Shown one piece after another: positions 21,432 through 31,656 of a stretch of 64,000 bases of DNA. The notes below the pieces were generated by a model. The model saw only the letters and a list, made by a program, of their open reading frames with translations. It ran no database searches and was not told the DNA's origin. Position numbers and translations under genes: made by a program. The DNA comes from Oerskovia merdavium. GTDB lineage: Bacteria; Actinomycetota; Actinomycetes; Actinomycetales; Cellulomonadaceae. The number at the start of each line of letters is the position of its first letter. Position 1 is the first letter of the stretch. The DNA lies in contig NZ_JACSQF010000015.1 of the NCBI RefSeq assembly GCF_014836755.1, positions 52,127-116,126 of the forward strand, in the 5' to 3' direction.

Positions 21432-22099
21432 GCCTGAACCTCGTCGGTGGCGAGCACGCGCTCCAGGTGGACGACTCGGTCCGCGCGCGCACTGATGAAC
21501 GGATCGTGCGTCACGACGAGAAGTCCACACTCCCGACGGGCAGGCGTGTCGAACAGGACGTCCGCGACGCGGTCCCGGATCGCTGGATCCAACGAGCCGG
21601 TGGGTTCATCCGCGAGGACGAGCGTCGGTTCGTTGACGAGCGCACGGGCCAGGGCGGTGCGCTGACGCTCCCCACCGGAGAGGTGGTCGGTGGCCTCGCG
21701 GTCGGTGGGCACACCGAAGGCTTCCAGCAGCTCGGTCACCCGCGCGACAGCAGGTTCGCGGGGGCGACCGACGATGAGGGCAGGGAGTGCGACGTTCTCG
21801 ACCGGGGTCAGCTCTCCCAGCAGCTCGCCGTGCTGAAAGACCACTCCCAGATGCTCCGCACGTAGCCGTGCCAACCTCGACCGGCTGAGCCTGGTGACGT
21901 CGTGGCCCGCGACGAGAGCGCGGCCGGACAGCGGCCGGACCGTGCCGAGGACGCAGTTCAGCAGGGTCGTCTTTCCCGTACCCGAGGGGCCGACGATCGC
22001 CACCGACTCACCGCGCTCGACCCGTACGTCGAACGCGTCGAGGACGAGGCGCCCACCCAGGGCCACCGAGAGCCCTTGGACGTCGAGCGCGATCACCAC
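21428..22099 (-). CDS. ABC transporter ATP-binding protein of the secreted-peptide locus
   Basis: This is a 223-residue nucleotide-binding subunit. The Walker A motif GPSGTGKTT is near residues 37-45, the signature LSGGERQR near 137-144, Walker B VLADEPTG near 157-164, and the switch His in VVTHD near 195. It belongs to the LolD/MacB type of ATPases that work with FtsX permeases in mechanotransmission rather than classical transport. The start is a GTG (22097-22099) with GGAGGG about 9 nt upstream, 26 bp after the second peptide gene, and its stop overlaps the permease start. All ATPase motifs are intact. Confidence 0.9.
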   Translation of the reverse strand: MVIALDVQGLSVALGGRLVLDAFDVRVERGESVAIVGPSGTGKTTLLNCVLGTVRPLSGRALVAGHDVTRLSRSRLARLRAEHLGVVFQHGELLGELTPVENVALPALIVGRPREPAVARVTELLEAFGVPTDREATDHLSGGERQRTALARALVNEPTLVLADEPTGSLDPAIRDRVADVLFDTPARRECGLLVVTHDPFISARADRVVHLERVLATDEVQA

Positions 22100-22125
22100 G
22101 ATTCCCTACCCTCCGTCCTCACTCC

Positions 22126-22497
22126 CTACCATCCGGTCTTCTTCTCGGCCGAGCAGGTCATCGGCTTGACACCGCCGTTGGACCGACAGGCGCTGATGTG
22201 AGTCACCTTCTCTCCACCGTTCGTCACGCTCTGTACGATGCTCGTCATGTCTCCGGACTTGTTGACGACCGAACCCTTCGATCCGTAGCTGCTCCGCCAC
22301 GGGGCACTGACGAACTTCCCGTCCTTGACGGTGTCGTGCGCGTAGACGCTGTGCCACTGGGCTCCAAGGGACGACCCGACATGTTCCGCCCTGGCGCCAG
22401 CGGTCGAGATCGAGACGGCGTGCGCTGAACTCACACCCATCCCTACGACGAGGACGACGCCAACGGCGACTGCGACAAGATTCTTCCTGCTCGGCAC
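22126..22497 (-). CDS. Secreted two-cysteine peptide A, paralogue of the upstream gene
   Basis: This is a 123-residue precursor starting at a GTG with AAGGA 5 nt upstream; a longer in-frame ATG at 22530 lacks a ribosome site. A Sec signal peptide covers residues 1-27 (basic MPSRKN, hydrophobic core, SSAHA cleavage motif), leaving a mature chain of about 96 residues. The mature part contains W, DG.FVS.PW.S, GS.GSV.NK.GD.T and a C-terminal ACRSN.G.KPMTCS motif with the only two cysteines, which could form a short disulfide loop; it ends in an aromatic residue (TGW). The same motifs occur in order in the gene directly upstream, so the pair is a tandem duplication. I do not recognise the family. 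Linkage to an ABC pair suggests a bacteriocin or secreted signal. Confidence 0.75.
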   Translation of the reverse strand: MPSRKNLVAVAVGVVLVVGMGVSSAHAVSISTAGARAEHVGSSLGAQWHSVYAHDTVKDGKFVSAPWRSSYGSKGSVVNKSGDMTSIVQSVTNGGEKVTHISACRSNGGVKPMTCSAEKKTGW

Positions 22498-22577
22498 GCG
22501 ATTCCTTCTTTCGTGATTCAAGAGGCTCATCCGGCTCGACCCGTCGGGGGCGCCTTCGCCCCGACGGGAAACAACGA

Positions 22578-22961
22578 TCAGTACCCGGTGTCTTTCCAGG
22601 ACGAGCAGGTCATCGGCTTGAGTCCTGTGTTCGAACGGCACGCCTTGATCCGGGAGACCTTCTCGGCATGGCGGGTCACCGACACCCAGGTGGTCGCCGT
22701 GAAGTCACCGCCCTTGTTCGTCACTGAACCGCTCGATCCCAGGTTGCTCTCCCAGGGACCACTCACGAAATGGCCATCGCCGGCGGTGTCGGTGACCTTG
22801 AGCTCATGGCGCCACTCCTTCGGCCCGCTCCAGTACTGCCGACGATCCTCCACCTTCGCTCCTGCTGTGGTCACCGAGGCAGCGCTCGCAGCGCTCACTC
22901 CCATGGAGATCACCAGGAACGCACCAATTGCCACTGAGGCCAGCTTCTTCGCGTGCCGCAT
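22578..22961 (-). CDS. Secreted two-cysteine peptide B, first gene of the operon
   Basis: This is a 127-residue precursor with a 27-residue signal peptide (MRHAKKL, hydrophobic core, SAASA cleavage motif) and a mature chain of about 100 residues. The mature part shares with peptide A the elements VTTAGAK.E, W, DG.FVSGPW.S, GSSGSVTNKGGD, EKV..I.ACRSN.GLKPMTCS and a terminal TGY. There are exactly two cysteines, 10 residues apart. The ATG has AGGGAGA about 9 nt upstream. Peptide A follows after 80 bp, then the ATPase and permease. An AT-rich palindrome lies 63-84 bp upstream of the start. Base composition is visibly lower in GC than neighbouring housekeeping genes, which is compatible with acquisition by transfer. 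Confidence 0.75.
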   Translation of the reverse strand: MRHAKKLASVAIGAFLVISMGVSAASAASVTTAGAKVEDRRQYWSGPKEWRHELKVTDTAGDGHFVSGPWESNLGSSGSVTNKGGDFTATTWVSVTRHAEKVSRIKACRSNTGLKPMTCSSWKDTGY

Positions 22962-23023
22962 CTCTCGTCTCCCTGTCGGTCAGTCTCACCGTTGGCCGGG
23001 CAACTCTGCTCCGCCGTGCGAAA

Positions 23024-23045
23024 CTAGCATTTAGACTAATACTAG
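23024..23045. promoter_or_regulatory. AT-rich palindrome upstream of the peptide operon
   Basis: CTAG-N-ATT-N6-AAT-N-CTAG is a 22-bp imperfect palindrome, 14 of 22 bases symmetric, in one of the most AT-rich spots of the window. On the minus strand it contains TAGTCT, a plausible -10 box, with TTTGGG 16 nt further upstream, so the palindrome probably overlaps the promoter of the peptide operon. It is a candidate binding site for a dimeric regulator. Confidence 0.45.
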
Positions 23046-23145
23046 GCAAACCGGCCCAAACGGACTTGTTGGTCGGTTCTCGCGTCTGAGAGATCGGCGC
23101 CGGGCGCCCCTGCTCACGAAACCCAGGCGTCAGCCATCATGGTGT

Positions 23146-23592
23146 ATGACCTCGACCACCAAGACCCGCCCGCACGACGGCGACGTGGACGCCTTCCTCG
23201 CGACCGTCACCCACAAGGTCCGGCGCCGCGACGCGGACACGCTCCTGGCCCTCATGCAGCGCGTCACGGGCGAACCGCCCGTGATGTGGGGGCCGTCGAT
23301 CATCGGGTTCGGCCAGTACCACTACGAATACGCGAGCGGGCGCCAGGGCGACGCCGGGGCGGCCGGGTTCTCGCCGCGCAAGGCCGCGTCCACGGTCTAC
23401 CTGCCCGACGGCACGGCCGCGCACCAGGACCTGCTGGCTCGCCTCGGCCCGCACACCGCGAGCCTCGTGTGCGTGTACCTCAAGGACCTGTCGAAGAACG
23501 ACCTCGACGTCCTGGAGGAGATCGTGCGCCGCTCCTACGCGGCCGTGACCGCGGGCACGTTCACCCAGCGGGCGCGCGAGTCCTCGTCCTGA
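23146..23592 (+). CDS. DUF1801 domain-containing protein
   Basis: This is a 148-residue soluble protein matching the DUF1801/YdhG family. The block TGEPPVMWGPSIIGFGQYHYEYASGR near residues 42-66 followed by GFSPRKA is typical, as is the C-terminal YLKDLSKNDLDVLEEIVRRSY. The family is common in actinobacteria; its function is unknown, with structural relation to frataxin-like or iron-chaperone folds suggested for some members. It starts at ATG 23146 without an obvious ribosome site, is divergent from the peptide operon, and is followed immediately by a strong hairpin. Confidence 0.85.
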   Translation: MTSTTKTRPHDGDVDAFLATVTHKVRRRDADTLLALMQRVTGEPPVMWGPSIIGFGQYHYEYASGRQGDAGAAGFSPRKAASTVYLPDGTAAHQDLLARLGPHTASLVCVYLKDLSKNDLDVLEEIVRRSYAAVTAGTFTQRARESSS

Positions 23593-23599
23593 CCGGAGC

Positions 23600-23645
23600 A
23601 CGACGACGGGGCGCCCCACCCGAAGGTGGGACGCCCCGTCGTCGT
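23600..23645. terminator. Strong bidirectional terminator between DUF1801 gene and acnA
   Basis: Two 21-base arms pair with a single C/A mismatch around a CGAA tetraloop (ACGACGACGGGGCG in the left arm, CGCCCCGTCGTCGT in the right). It begins 8 nt after the DUF1801 stop codon and lies downstream of the convergent aconitase gene. Confidence 0.85.
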
Positions 23646-23728
23646 ACGTCCTGGGCGGGGTGCGCGGCACCGTCGGGCAGCCGGGGAGAACCCGGGCCCG
23701 ACGCCGCCGCCCCCGCGGCGGACGCTCG

Positions 23729-26485
<2,757 letters not shown>

Positions 26486-26679
26486 GGTTGCTCCTTCTAC
26501 CTGGCGAGGGTGGGTGACGACCACCTCGCCTGGGGCACCGCGCGGGCTCTGTGGCCCACGTCGCACGCCCGACGTGGCAGGTCGTCGGATGACGATCAAG
26601 ATGGTTCTGGGGGCTTTGCCCAGCGTACGCCGGGCCGGGCGACGCACCGAAATGCCGCCGACACACAGCATACCGCATT

Positions 26680-26697
26680 TATCTTGACGTCAAGATA
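26680..26697. promoter_or_regulatory. 18-bp perfect palindrome over the acnA promoter
   Basis: TATCTTGAC-GTCAAGATA is a perfect 18-bp palindrome located about 195 bp upstream of acnA, directly after the stop codon of the preceding P-type ATPase gene. On the minus strand it contains TTGACG, a good -35 box, with TATGCT 15 nt further on as a possible -10. A repressor bound here would block RNA polymerase. The symmetry and half-site length are those of MarR- or TetR-class operators; the regulator is not encoded in the window. Confidence 0.6.
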
Positions 26698-26698
26698 T

Positions 26699-29152
26699 TC
26701 ACGCGCGGTGCCACCGCAGGAGCAACGGGACCAGGAACCGGTACACGGCCTCGATCGCGGCCCAGCCCACGAGCACGGCGACGGTGATGACCACGGCCTC
26801 CTGCGCCGTCGGGACCTGCAGCGCGAAGAAGTCCCGGACCCACGGGACCGCCACGGCGAGCGCCGCGCACGCCGCGAGCGCCGCGATCAGGAGAAGCTTC
26901 CACCCGTTGAGCGGCCTCGCCTGGATGCCCACGACCCACAGCGAGACGCCGATCAGCACGAGCGTCGAGGCCGAGCGTGCGTCGCCCGTCCCCACGAGCG
27001 GCCGCAGGTACCCGTAGACGAGCAGGATGACCGCCCCGATCACGACCCCCGCGGGGATCGCGAAGCTCAGCACCCGGCGCAGGAAGCCCGCGACGTAGCG
27101 CCGGTTGTTGGGCGGCAGAGCGAGGAAGAACGCCGGGATGCCGATCGTCAGCGAGCCGGCGATGGTCATGTGGCGCGGCAGGAACGGGTAGGGCCACACG
27201 AGCAGCACCACGGCCACCGCGAGGATCGCCGCGTACGTCGTCTTCGCGAGGAACAGGCTCGCGACCCGCTCCATGTTGGCCATGACCCGCCGCCCCTGTC
27301 CCAGGACGCCGGGCAGCGTCGCGAACCGCCCGTCGACCAGCACGACCCGGGCGACGGCCTTGGTCGCCGGGGCACCGTTGCCCATCGCGATCCCGAGGTC
27401 GGCGTCCTTGAGCGCCAGGGCGTCGTTGACGCCGTCGCCCGTCATGCCGACCACGTGGCCGCGCGACTGGAGCGCGTGCACGATCGCGCGCTTCTGCTCG
27501 GGCGTCACGCGCCCGTAGACGTCGTGCGCGTCGACGACCTCGGCGAGCTCGGCAGGGTCCTCGGGGAGCCGGCGCGCGTCGAAGCCCTCGACCCGTTCGC
27601 CGTCGCCGTGCAGCGCGACCTTGGTCGCGATGGCCGCGACCGTGTCCGGGTTGTCGCCCGAGATGACCTTGGCCCGGACGCCCTGACGCCGGAAGTACTC
27701 GAGGGTCTGGGCCGCGTCGGGGCGGATGCGCTCGCCCAGCACCGCGAGCAGCGCGGGCACCAGGTCGTCCGGGAGCGGCGCCTCGGTCGCCGGGAGCCCG
27801 GACGGGGCGTGCGCGAGCAGGACCACGCGCGCGCCGGTGTCGGCAGCCTCGCGGACCTCCGCGAGCGCCGCGGTCGCGGGGGCGTCCGCACGCCCCGCGA
27901 GCAGGATCTCGGGGGCGCCCAGCACGAACGCGCCCGCGCCCGTGCGCAGCGCGCTCCACTTGCGGGCCGAGGAGAACGGGACCGAGTCGAGCACCGCTGC
28001 GGCCTCGACGTCCGTGAGCCCCTCGGCGAGAGCCTGCGACGTCGCGTTGCCCTCGGGGTCGGCCGCGACGGCCGCGAGCGCCTCCCGGGCCCCCTCGACG
28101 TGCGCGAGCGCGCGCAGCTCGTCCAGTGCCACGTGCCCGTCGGTGATGGTGCCGGTCTTGTCGAGGCACAGCACGTCGACGCGCGCGAGGATCTCGACCG
28201 CGGGCAGCTCCTGGACCAGGACCTCCTGGCGCGCGAGGAGCATCGCGGCGATCGCGAAGTTGAGCGAGGTCAGCAGCACGAGCCCCTCGGGGATCATCCC
28301 GACGACGCCCGCGACGGCCGCGACCACGCCGTCGCGCCACGTCCCGTCCGCGATCGACTCGCGCACGCCGCCCGTGTAGTAGAGCTGGCTCCAGAACAGC
28401 AGGAGCGAGATGGGCACGATCCCGATCGAGACGACCTTGAGGATCTTGTCGACCCCCTCGCGCAGCTCCGAGCGCACGACCGAGAACTTCTTGGCCTCGG
28501 CCGTGATGCGCTGCGCGTACCCGGCCTCGCCCACGCGGACCACACGGCACACCGCGTGCCCCGCCACCACGGACGAGCCCGAGAGCACCTCGTCGCCGAC
28601 CGCCTTGTGCACGGGGCGCGACTCGCCCGTGAGCATGGACTCGTCGACCTCGAGCCCCGTGACCTCGAGGACCTGGGCGTCGGCCGGCACCTGGTCGCCG
28701 ATGCTCACGAGCATCACGTCGTCGAGCACCACCTCGTCGAGCGCGACCTCCTGCTCGGTCCCGTCGCGCACGACGCGGGCCGAGGGGGCGGTGAGGATCG
28801 AGAGCCGGTCGAGGGTCCGCTTGGCGCGGTACTCGGTGACGATCCCGATCCCCGCGTTGATGACCACGACGAACCCGAAGACCGCGTCGGGCCAGCGGCC
28901 CGTGAGGAGCACGAGGGTCACGGCGATCGCGAGGATCAGGTTGAAGAGCGTGAAGACGTTGGACCGCAGGATCGCGCTCAGCGAGCGCGAGGTCGCCTGC
29001 GAGGTGCGGTTGGTCTGCCCGGCCTCGACGCGCGCTGCCACCTCCTGGGCGCTCAGCCCGCGGTGGCCGGCGGTCACGGTGCCCGACGACGGAGCGCCCG
29101 GTGGGCGGTCGGGTCCGGTCGCGGGGGCGCCGTCGTCGGCAGAGGTGCTCAC
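26699..29152 (-). CDS. P-type cation ATPase, CtpE-like
   Basis: This is an 817-residue P-type ATPase. The actuator motif TGES is near residue 177, the phosphorylated Asp is Asp331 in DKTGT, and the hinge motif TGDGVND is near residue 569. The TM4 ion site reads PEGLVLLTS, which differs from the CPC of heavy-metal pumps and the PEGL-type pattern matches mycobacterial CtpE, reported to transport calcium. No N-terminal metal-binding domain is present. The protein therefore most likely moves an alkaline-earth or related cation across the cytoplasmic membrane. The start is GTG at 29152. CorA lies just upstream on the same strand, 66 bp away, so a cation-homeostasis pair is plausible. Confidence 0.88.
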   Translation of the reverse strand: MSTSADDGAPATGPDRPPGAPSSGTVTAGHRGLSAQEVAARVEAGQTNRTSQATSRSLSAILRSNVFTLFNLILAIAVTLVLLTGRWPDAVFGFVVVINAGIGIVTEYRAKRTLDRLSILTAPSARVVRDGTEQEVALDEVVLDDVMLVSIGDQVPADAQVLEVTGLEVDESMLTGESRPVHKAVGDEVLSGSSVVAGHAVCRVVRVGEAGYAQRITAEAKKFSVVRSELREGVDKILKVVSIGIVPISLLLFWSQLYYTGGVRESIADGTWRDGVVAAVAGVVGMIPEGLVLLTSLNFAIAAMLLARQEVLVQELPAVEILARVDVLCLDKTGTITDGHVALDELRALAHVEGAREALAAVAADPEGNATSQALAEGLTDVEAAAVLDSVPFSSARKWSALRTGAGAFVLGAPEILLAGRADAPATAALAEVREAADTGARVVLLAHAPSGLPATEAPLPDDLVPALLAVLGERIRPDAAQTLEYFRRQGVRAKVISGDNPDTVAAIATKVALHGDGERVEGFDARRLPEDPAELAEVVDAHDVYGRVTPEQKRAIVHALQSRGHVVGMTGDGVNDALALKDADLGIAMGNGAPATKAVARVVLVDGRFATLPGVLGQGRRVMANMERVASLFLAKTTYAAILAVAVVLLVWPYPFLPRHMTIAGSLTIGIPAFFLALPPNNRRYVAGFLRRVLSFAIPAGVVIGAVILLVYGYLRPLVGTGDARSASTLVLIGVSLWVVGIQARPLNGWKLLLIAALAACAALAVAVPWVRDFFALQVPTAQEAVVITVAVLVGWAAIEAVYRFLVPLLLRWHRA

Positions 29153-29218
29153 CCGTCGATTGTGCCCGTCAGCGCCGGTTCTGCCCTGTCGGAGCGGGGT
29201 GCAGCCCGCCGGAGCGGG

Positions 29219-30235
29219 TCAGAGCCACTTGTGGCGCTTGAAGATCAGGTAGAGCGCGAACCCCATGGCGACCATGGCCGCGACCGCCGCCGGGTAGCCG
29301 AGGCCCCAGCCGAGCTCGGGCATGCGCTCGAAGTTCATGCCGTAGATCGTGCCGACGAGCGTGGGCGCGAAGAGGATCGCCGCCCAGGACGAGATCTTCT
29401 TGACCTCCTCGCCCTGGGCGAGGCTCGTCTCCGACAGGCGGCGCATCTCCTCGTTCTGGTGCTGGGCCACGAGCGTGGCCTGGACCATGAGCGCGTTCTG
29501 CAGGAGGACCCGGAACGAGTCGGCCTGCTCGGCGAGGCGCAGCGAGTGGTCGAGCACGTCGCGCAGGTTGCGCTGGAGCTCGATGTCGACGCCGTACTTC
29601 TCCGAGCCGCGCTCGAGCGACTGGAGGATGCCCACGACGGGATGGGTGGCCCGCTGGAAGGCGATGACCTCGCGCGAGAGCTCGTAGATGCGCCGAGAGA
29701 CGGCCGGGTCCCCGCTGAAGAGCTGGTCCTCGATCTCGTCGATGTCGTTCTGCAGCCCCGCGACCACGGGGGCGTACTCGTCGACGACCTGGTCGAGCAC
29801 CGCGTAGAGGATGGCCTCGGGACCGAGCCGCAGGAGCTCGGGCGTCGACTCGAGCCGACGGCGGACGGCCCCCACGTCCGGCGACTCGGCGTGCCGGACC
29901 GTGACGACGAAGTCTGGGCCCACGAAGACGTGCAGCTCACCGAACTCGACCCGCTCCTCGGCATCGAGATAGCGGGCCGGGCGCAGGACCACGAAGAGGT
30001 TGTCGTCGTAGCGCTCGAGCTTGGGGCGCTGATGGGCTGCGATCGCGTCGTCGACCGCGAGGTGGTGCAGCGAGAGCTCCTCGGCGACCGCGCGGATCTC
30101 GGCCTCGCTCGGCCGGTACAGACCGACCCATGCGAGCCCGTGCCGCTCACGCATGGTCTCGAACGTCTCGTCGAGGCTCGACGGCTTGGCCGTGCGCCGC
30201 CCGTCGACGTAGACCGCGTTGTCGACGATGCCCAT
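29219..30235 (-). CDS. corA: CorA-family magnesium/cobalt channel
   Basis: This is a 338-residue protein with a long cytoplasmic funnel domain, an extended coiled-coil region near residues 150-290 (rich in heptad-like Leu and Glu), and two C-terminal membrane segments. The selectivity motif YGMNF sits at the end of the first segment near residue 308, and the basic C-terminal tail FKRHKWL follows the second. CorA proteins form pentameric channels for magnesium and related divalents. The ATG at 30235 has GAGGAGGGCC upstream. A stable hairpin ends 17 nt before the start codon, so part of the 5' region may be structured. Confidence 0.93.
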   Translation of the reverse strand: MGIVDNAVYVDGRRTAKPSSLDETFETMRERHGLAWVGLYRPSEAEIRAVAEELSLHHLAVDDAIAAHQRPKLERYDDNLFVVLRPARYLDAEERVEFGELHVFVGPDFVVTVRHAESPDVGAVRRRLESTPELLRLGPEAILYAVLDQVVDEYAPVVAGLQNDIDEIEDQLFSGDPAVSRRIYELSREVIAFQRATHPVVGILQSLERGSEKYGVDIELQRNLRDVLDHSLRLAEQADSFRVLLQNALMVQATLVAQHQNEEMRRLSETSLAQGEEVKKISSWAAILFAPTLVGTIYGMNFERMPELGWGLGYPAAVAAMVAMGFALYLIFKRHKWL

Positions 30236-30252
30236 GCTGGTGGCCCTCCTCA

Positions 30253-30285
30253 GGTCGCCGCGGCCGGGGGCCGGCCGTGGCGACC
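30253..30285 (-). terminator. Hairpin between the GT2-GtrA gene and corA
   Basis: Two 13-base arms (GGTCGCC-G-CGGCC with GGCCG-T-GGCGACC) pair with one mismatch around a 7-nt GC-rich loop. It lies 76 nt downstream of the glycosyltransferase stop and only 17 nt upstream of the corA start. It may terminate the upstream transcript, but its closeness to the corA ribosome site also allows a role in the corA leader. Confidence 0.6.
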
Positions 30286-30361
30286 ATCATGACAGCCGTG
30301 CCGGCCCTCGCGGTCCGGGTCCCACGGCGGGCGCGCCCGTGCGCACCGCCTGAGCGGCCGC

Positions 30362-31495
30362 CTAGTCCTCGTCGGCCGCGGGGGCCGCCTTCTCCCCCGT
30401 GAGCGGGACGACGGGCGCGGGCTCGCTCTTGCGGGGCCGGTACACGACCTGGGCGTGGAAGACGAAGCGCAGCAGGAACGCGACCACCAGGGTCAACGCC
30501 TGGGCGAGGACCGGCGGCATGCCCGTCAGGACCACGAGCCAGTGCAGGAACGGCAGACGTACCGCGGCCTCGATGCCGTTGAACGTGAACGACTGCGCGG
30601 CACGTTTCCACACGTTGCGCCCCTCGTCGCGCAGGTCGTGGAACACGAAGTGTTCGAGCAGCAGGAAGTTCGTCACGATCGTGACGGCCGCCGAGACCAC
30701 CGCGGCGGGCATGTAGTGCACCCCGAACTGCTCGAGACCCCACATGATCGCCAGGTTCAGCACGGCCCCGAACGCACCGACGAGCGCGAACGTGGACATC
30801 CGCCCGAACCGCAGCGCGGTGAGCTGCTGCAGGTACCGCAGCCCGTTCGCGAACGTCGCCTTGGACTCCCCCGCGAACCGCTCCCCGAACACGAACGGTT
30901 CCTCGACGACCTCGACCTTGTTGCGCGCCAGGATCTCCAGCAGGATCTTGAACCCCCGCGGCCGCAGCGCCGCGACGTCGATCGCGGCCGTACGCACCGC
31001 GAAAAACCCCGTCATGGGGTCGGTCACGTTGCGCAGCCGCACCGGGAACATCGAGCGAGCGAGCAACGAGGACGCCGACGAGACGAGGTGCCGCCACCTC
31101 CCGTCGAGGCCACCTGCGTCGCCGTTGCCCGTGTACCGCGAGGCCACCACGAGGTCCGCGCCCGTGGACGCCGCCGTCTCGAGCAGGACCGGCACCATCT
31201 CCGGCGGATGCTGCAGGTCGCCGTCCATGACCACGACCCACTCCCCGCGCGCCTGCCCCAAGCCCTCGACGACCGCCCCGCTCAGACCACCGACCGGCTC
31301 GTCGCGACGGAGCAGGCGGACCGGCAGGGCCGAGGCCTCGGCCACGCGGTCGACCACCGCGGGCGTGTCGTCCGTCGAGTCGTCGACGAAAAGCACCTCC
31401 GCGTCGATCCTCTCGACCGCGACGGCGAGCCGCCCCACGAGCTCCTCGACGTTCGGCCCCTCGTTGAACGTCGGCACGACCACGGTGACCTGCAT
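30362..31495 (-). CDS. GT2 glycosyltransferase fused to GtrA-like membrane domain
   Basis: This is a 377-residue two-domain protein. Residues 1 to about 235 form a GT-A fold of the dolichol-phosphate mannosyltransferase/polyisoprenyl-phosphate group: VVVPTFNEGPNVEEL at the N-terminus, VDDSTDD near 37, the DxD-like MDGDLQHPPEM near 90 and DPMTGFFAVR near 157. Residues about 245-365 hold four membrane segments of the GtrA type, ending in a basic tail. Such fusions transfer a sugar to a lipid carrier and flip or deliver it for cell-envelope glycosylation or lipomannan synthesis. The ATG at 31495 is preceded by GAAGAGGG. No other glycan gene is adjacent. Confidence 0.88.
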   Translation of the reverse strand: MQVTVVVPTFNEGPNVEELVGRLAVAVERIDAEVLFVDDSTDDTPAVVDRVAEASALPVRLLRRDEPVGGLSGAVVEGLGQARGEWVVVMDGDLQHPPEMVPVLLETAASTGADLVVASRYTGNGDAGGLDGRWRHLVSSASSLLARSMFPVRLRNVTDPMTGFFAVRTAAIDVAALRPRGFKILLEILARNKVEVVEEPFVFGERFAGESKATFANGLRYLQQLTALRFGRMSTFALVGAFGAVLNLAIMWGLEQFGVHYMPAAVVSAAVTIVTNFLLLEHFVFHDLRDEGRNVWKRAAQSFTFNGIEAAVRLPFLHWLVVLTGMPPVLAQALTLVVAFLLRFVFHAQVVYRPRKSEPAPVVPLTGEKAAPAADED

Positions 31496-31550
31496 GCGCC
31501 CTCTTCCGCTCTGCCCATCGCCGGTGGCTCCCGGCGCACATCAGTCCATC

Positions 31551-31575
31551 GTCGCCCGGATCCGGTCCGGGCGAC
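31551..31575 (-). terminator. Terminator downstream of the TRAM methyltransferase gene
   Basis: GTCGCCCGGA and TCCGGGCGAC form a perfect 10-bp stem with a 5-nt loop about 80 nt after the methyltransferase stop codon and before the glycosyltransferase start. Confidence 0.65.
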
Positions 31576-31656
31576 AGGTGAACCACCGCTGACGACAGTC
31601 TTCCGGGCGGACCTGGGGCGCGCCTGTACGGCCCCTGTGCGGTCTGCCCGGGGCGG

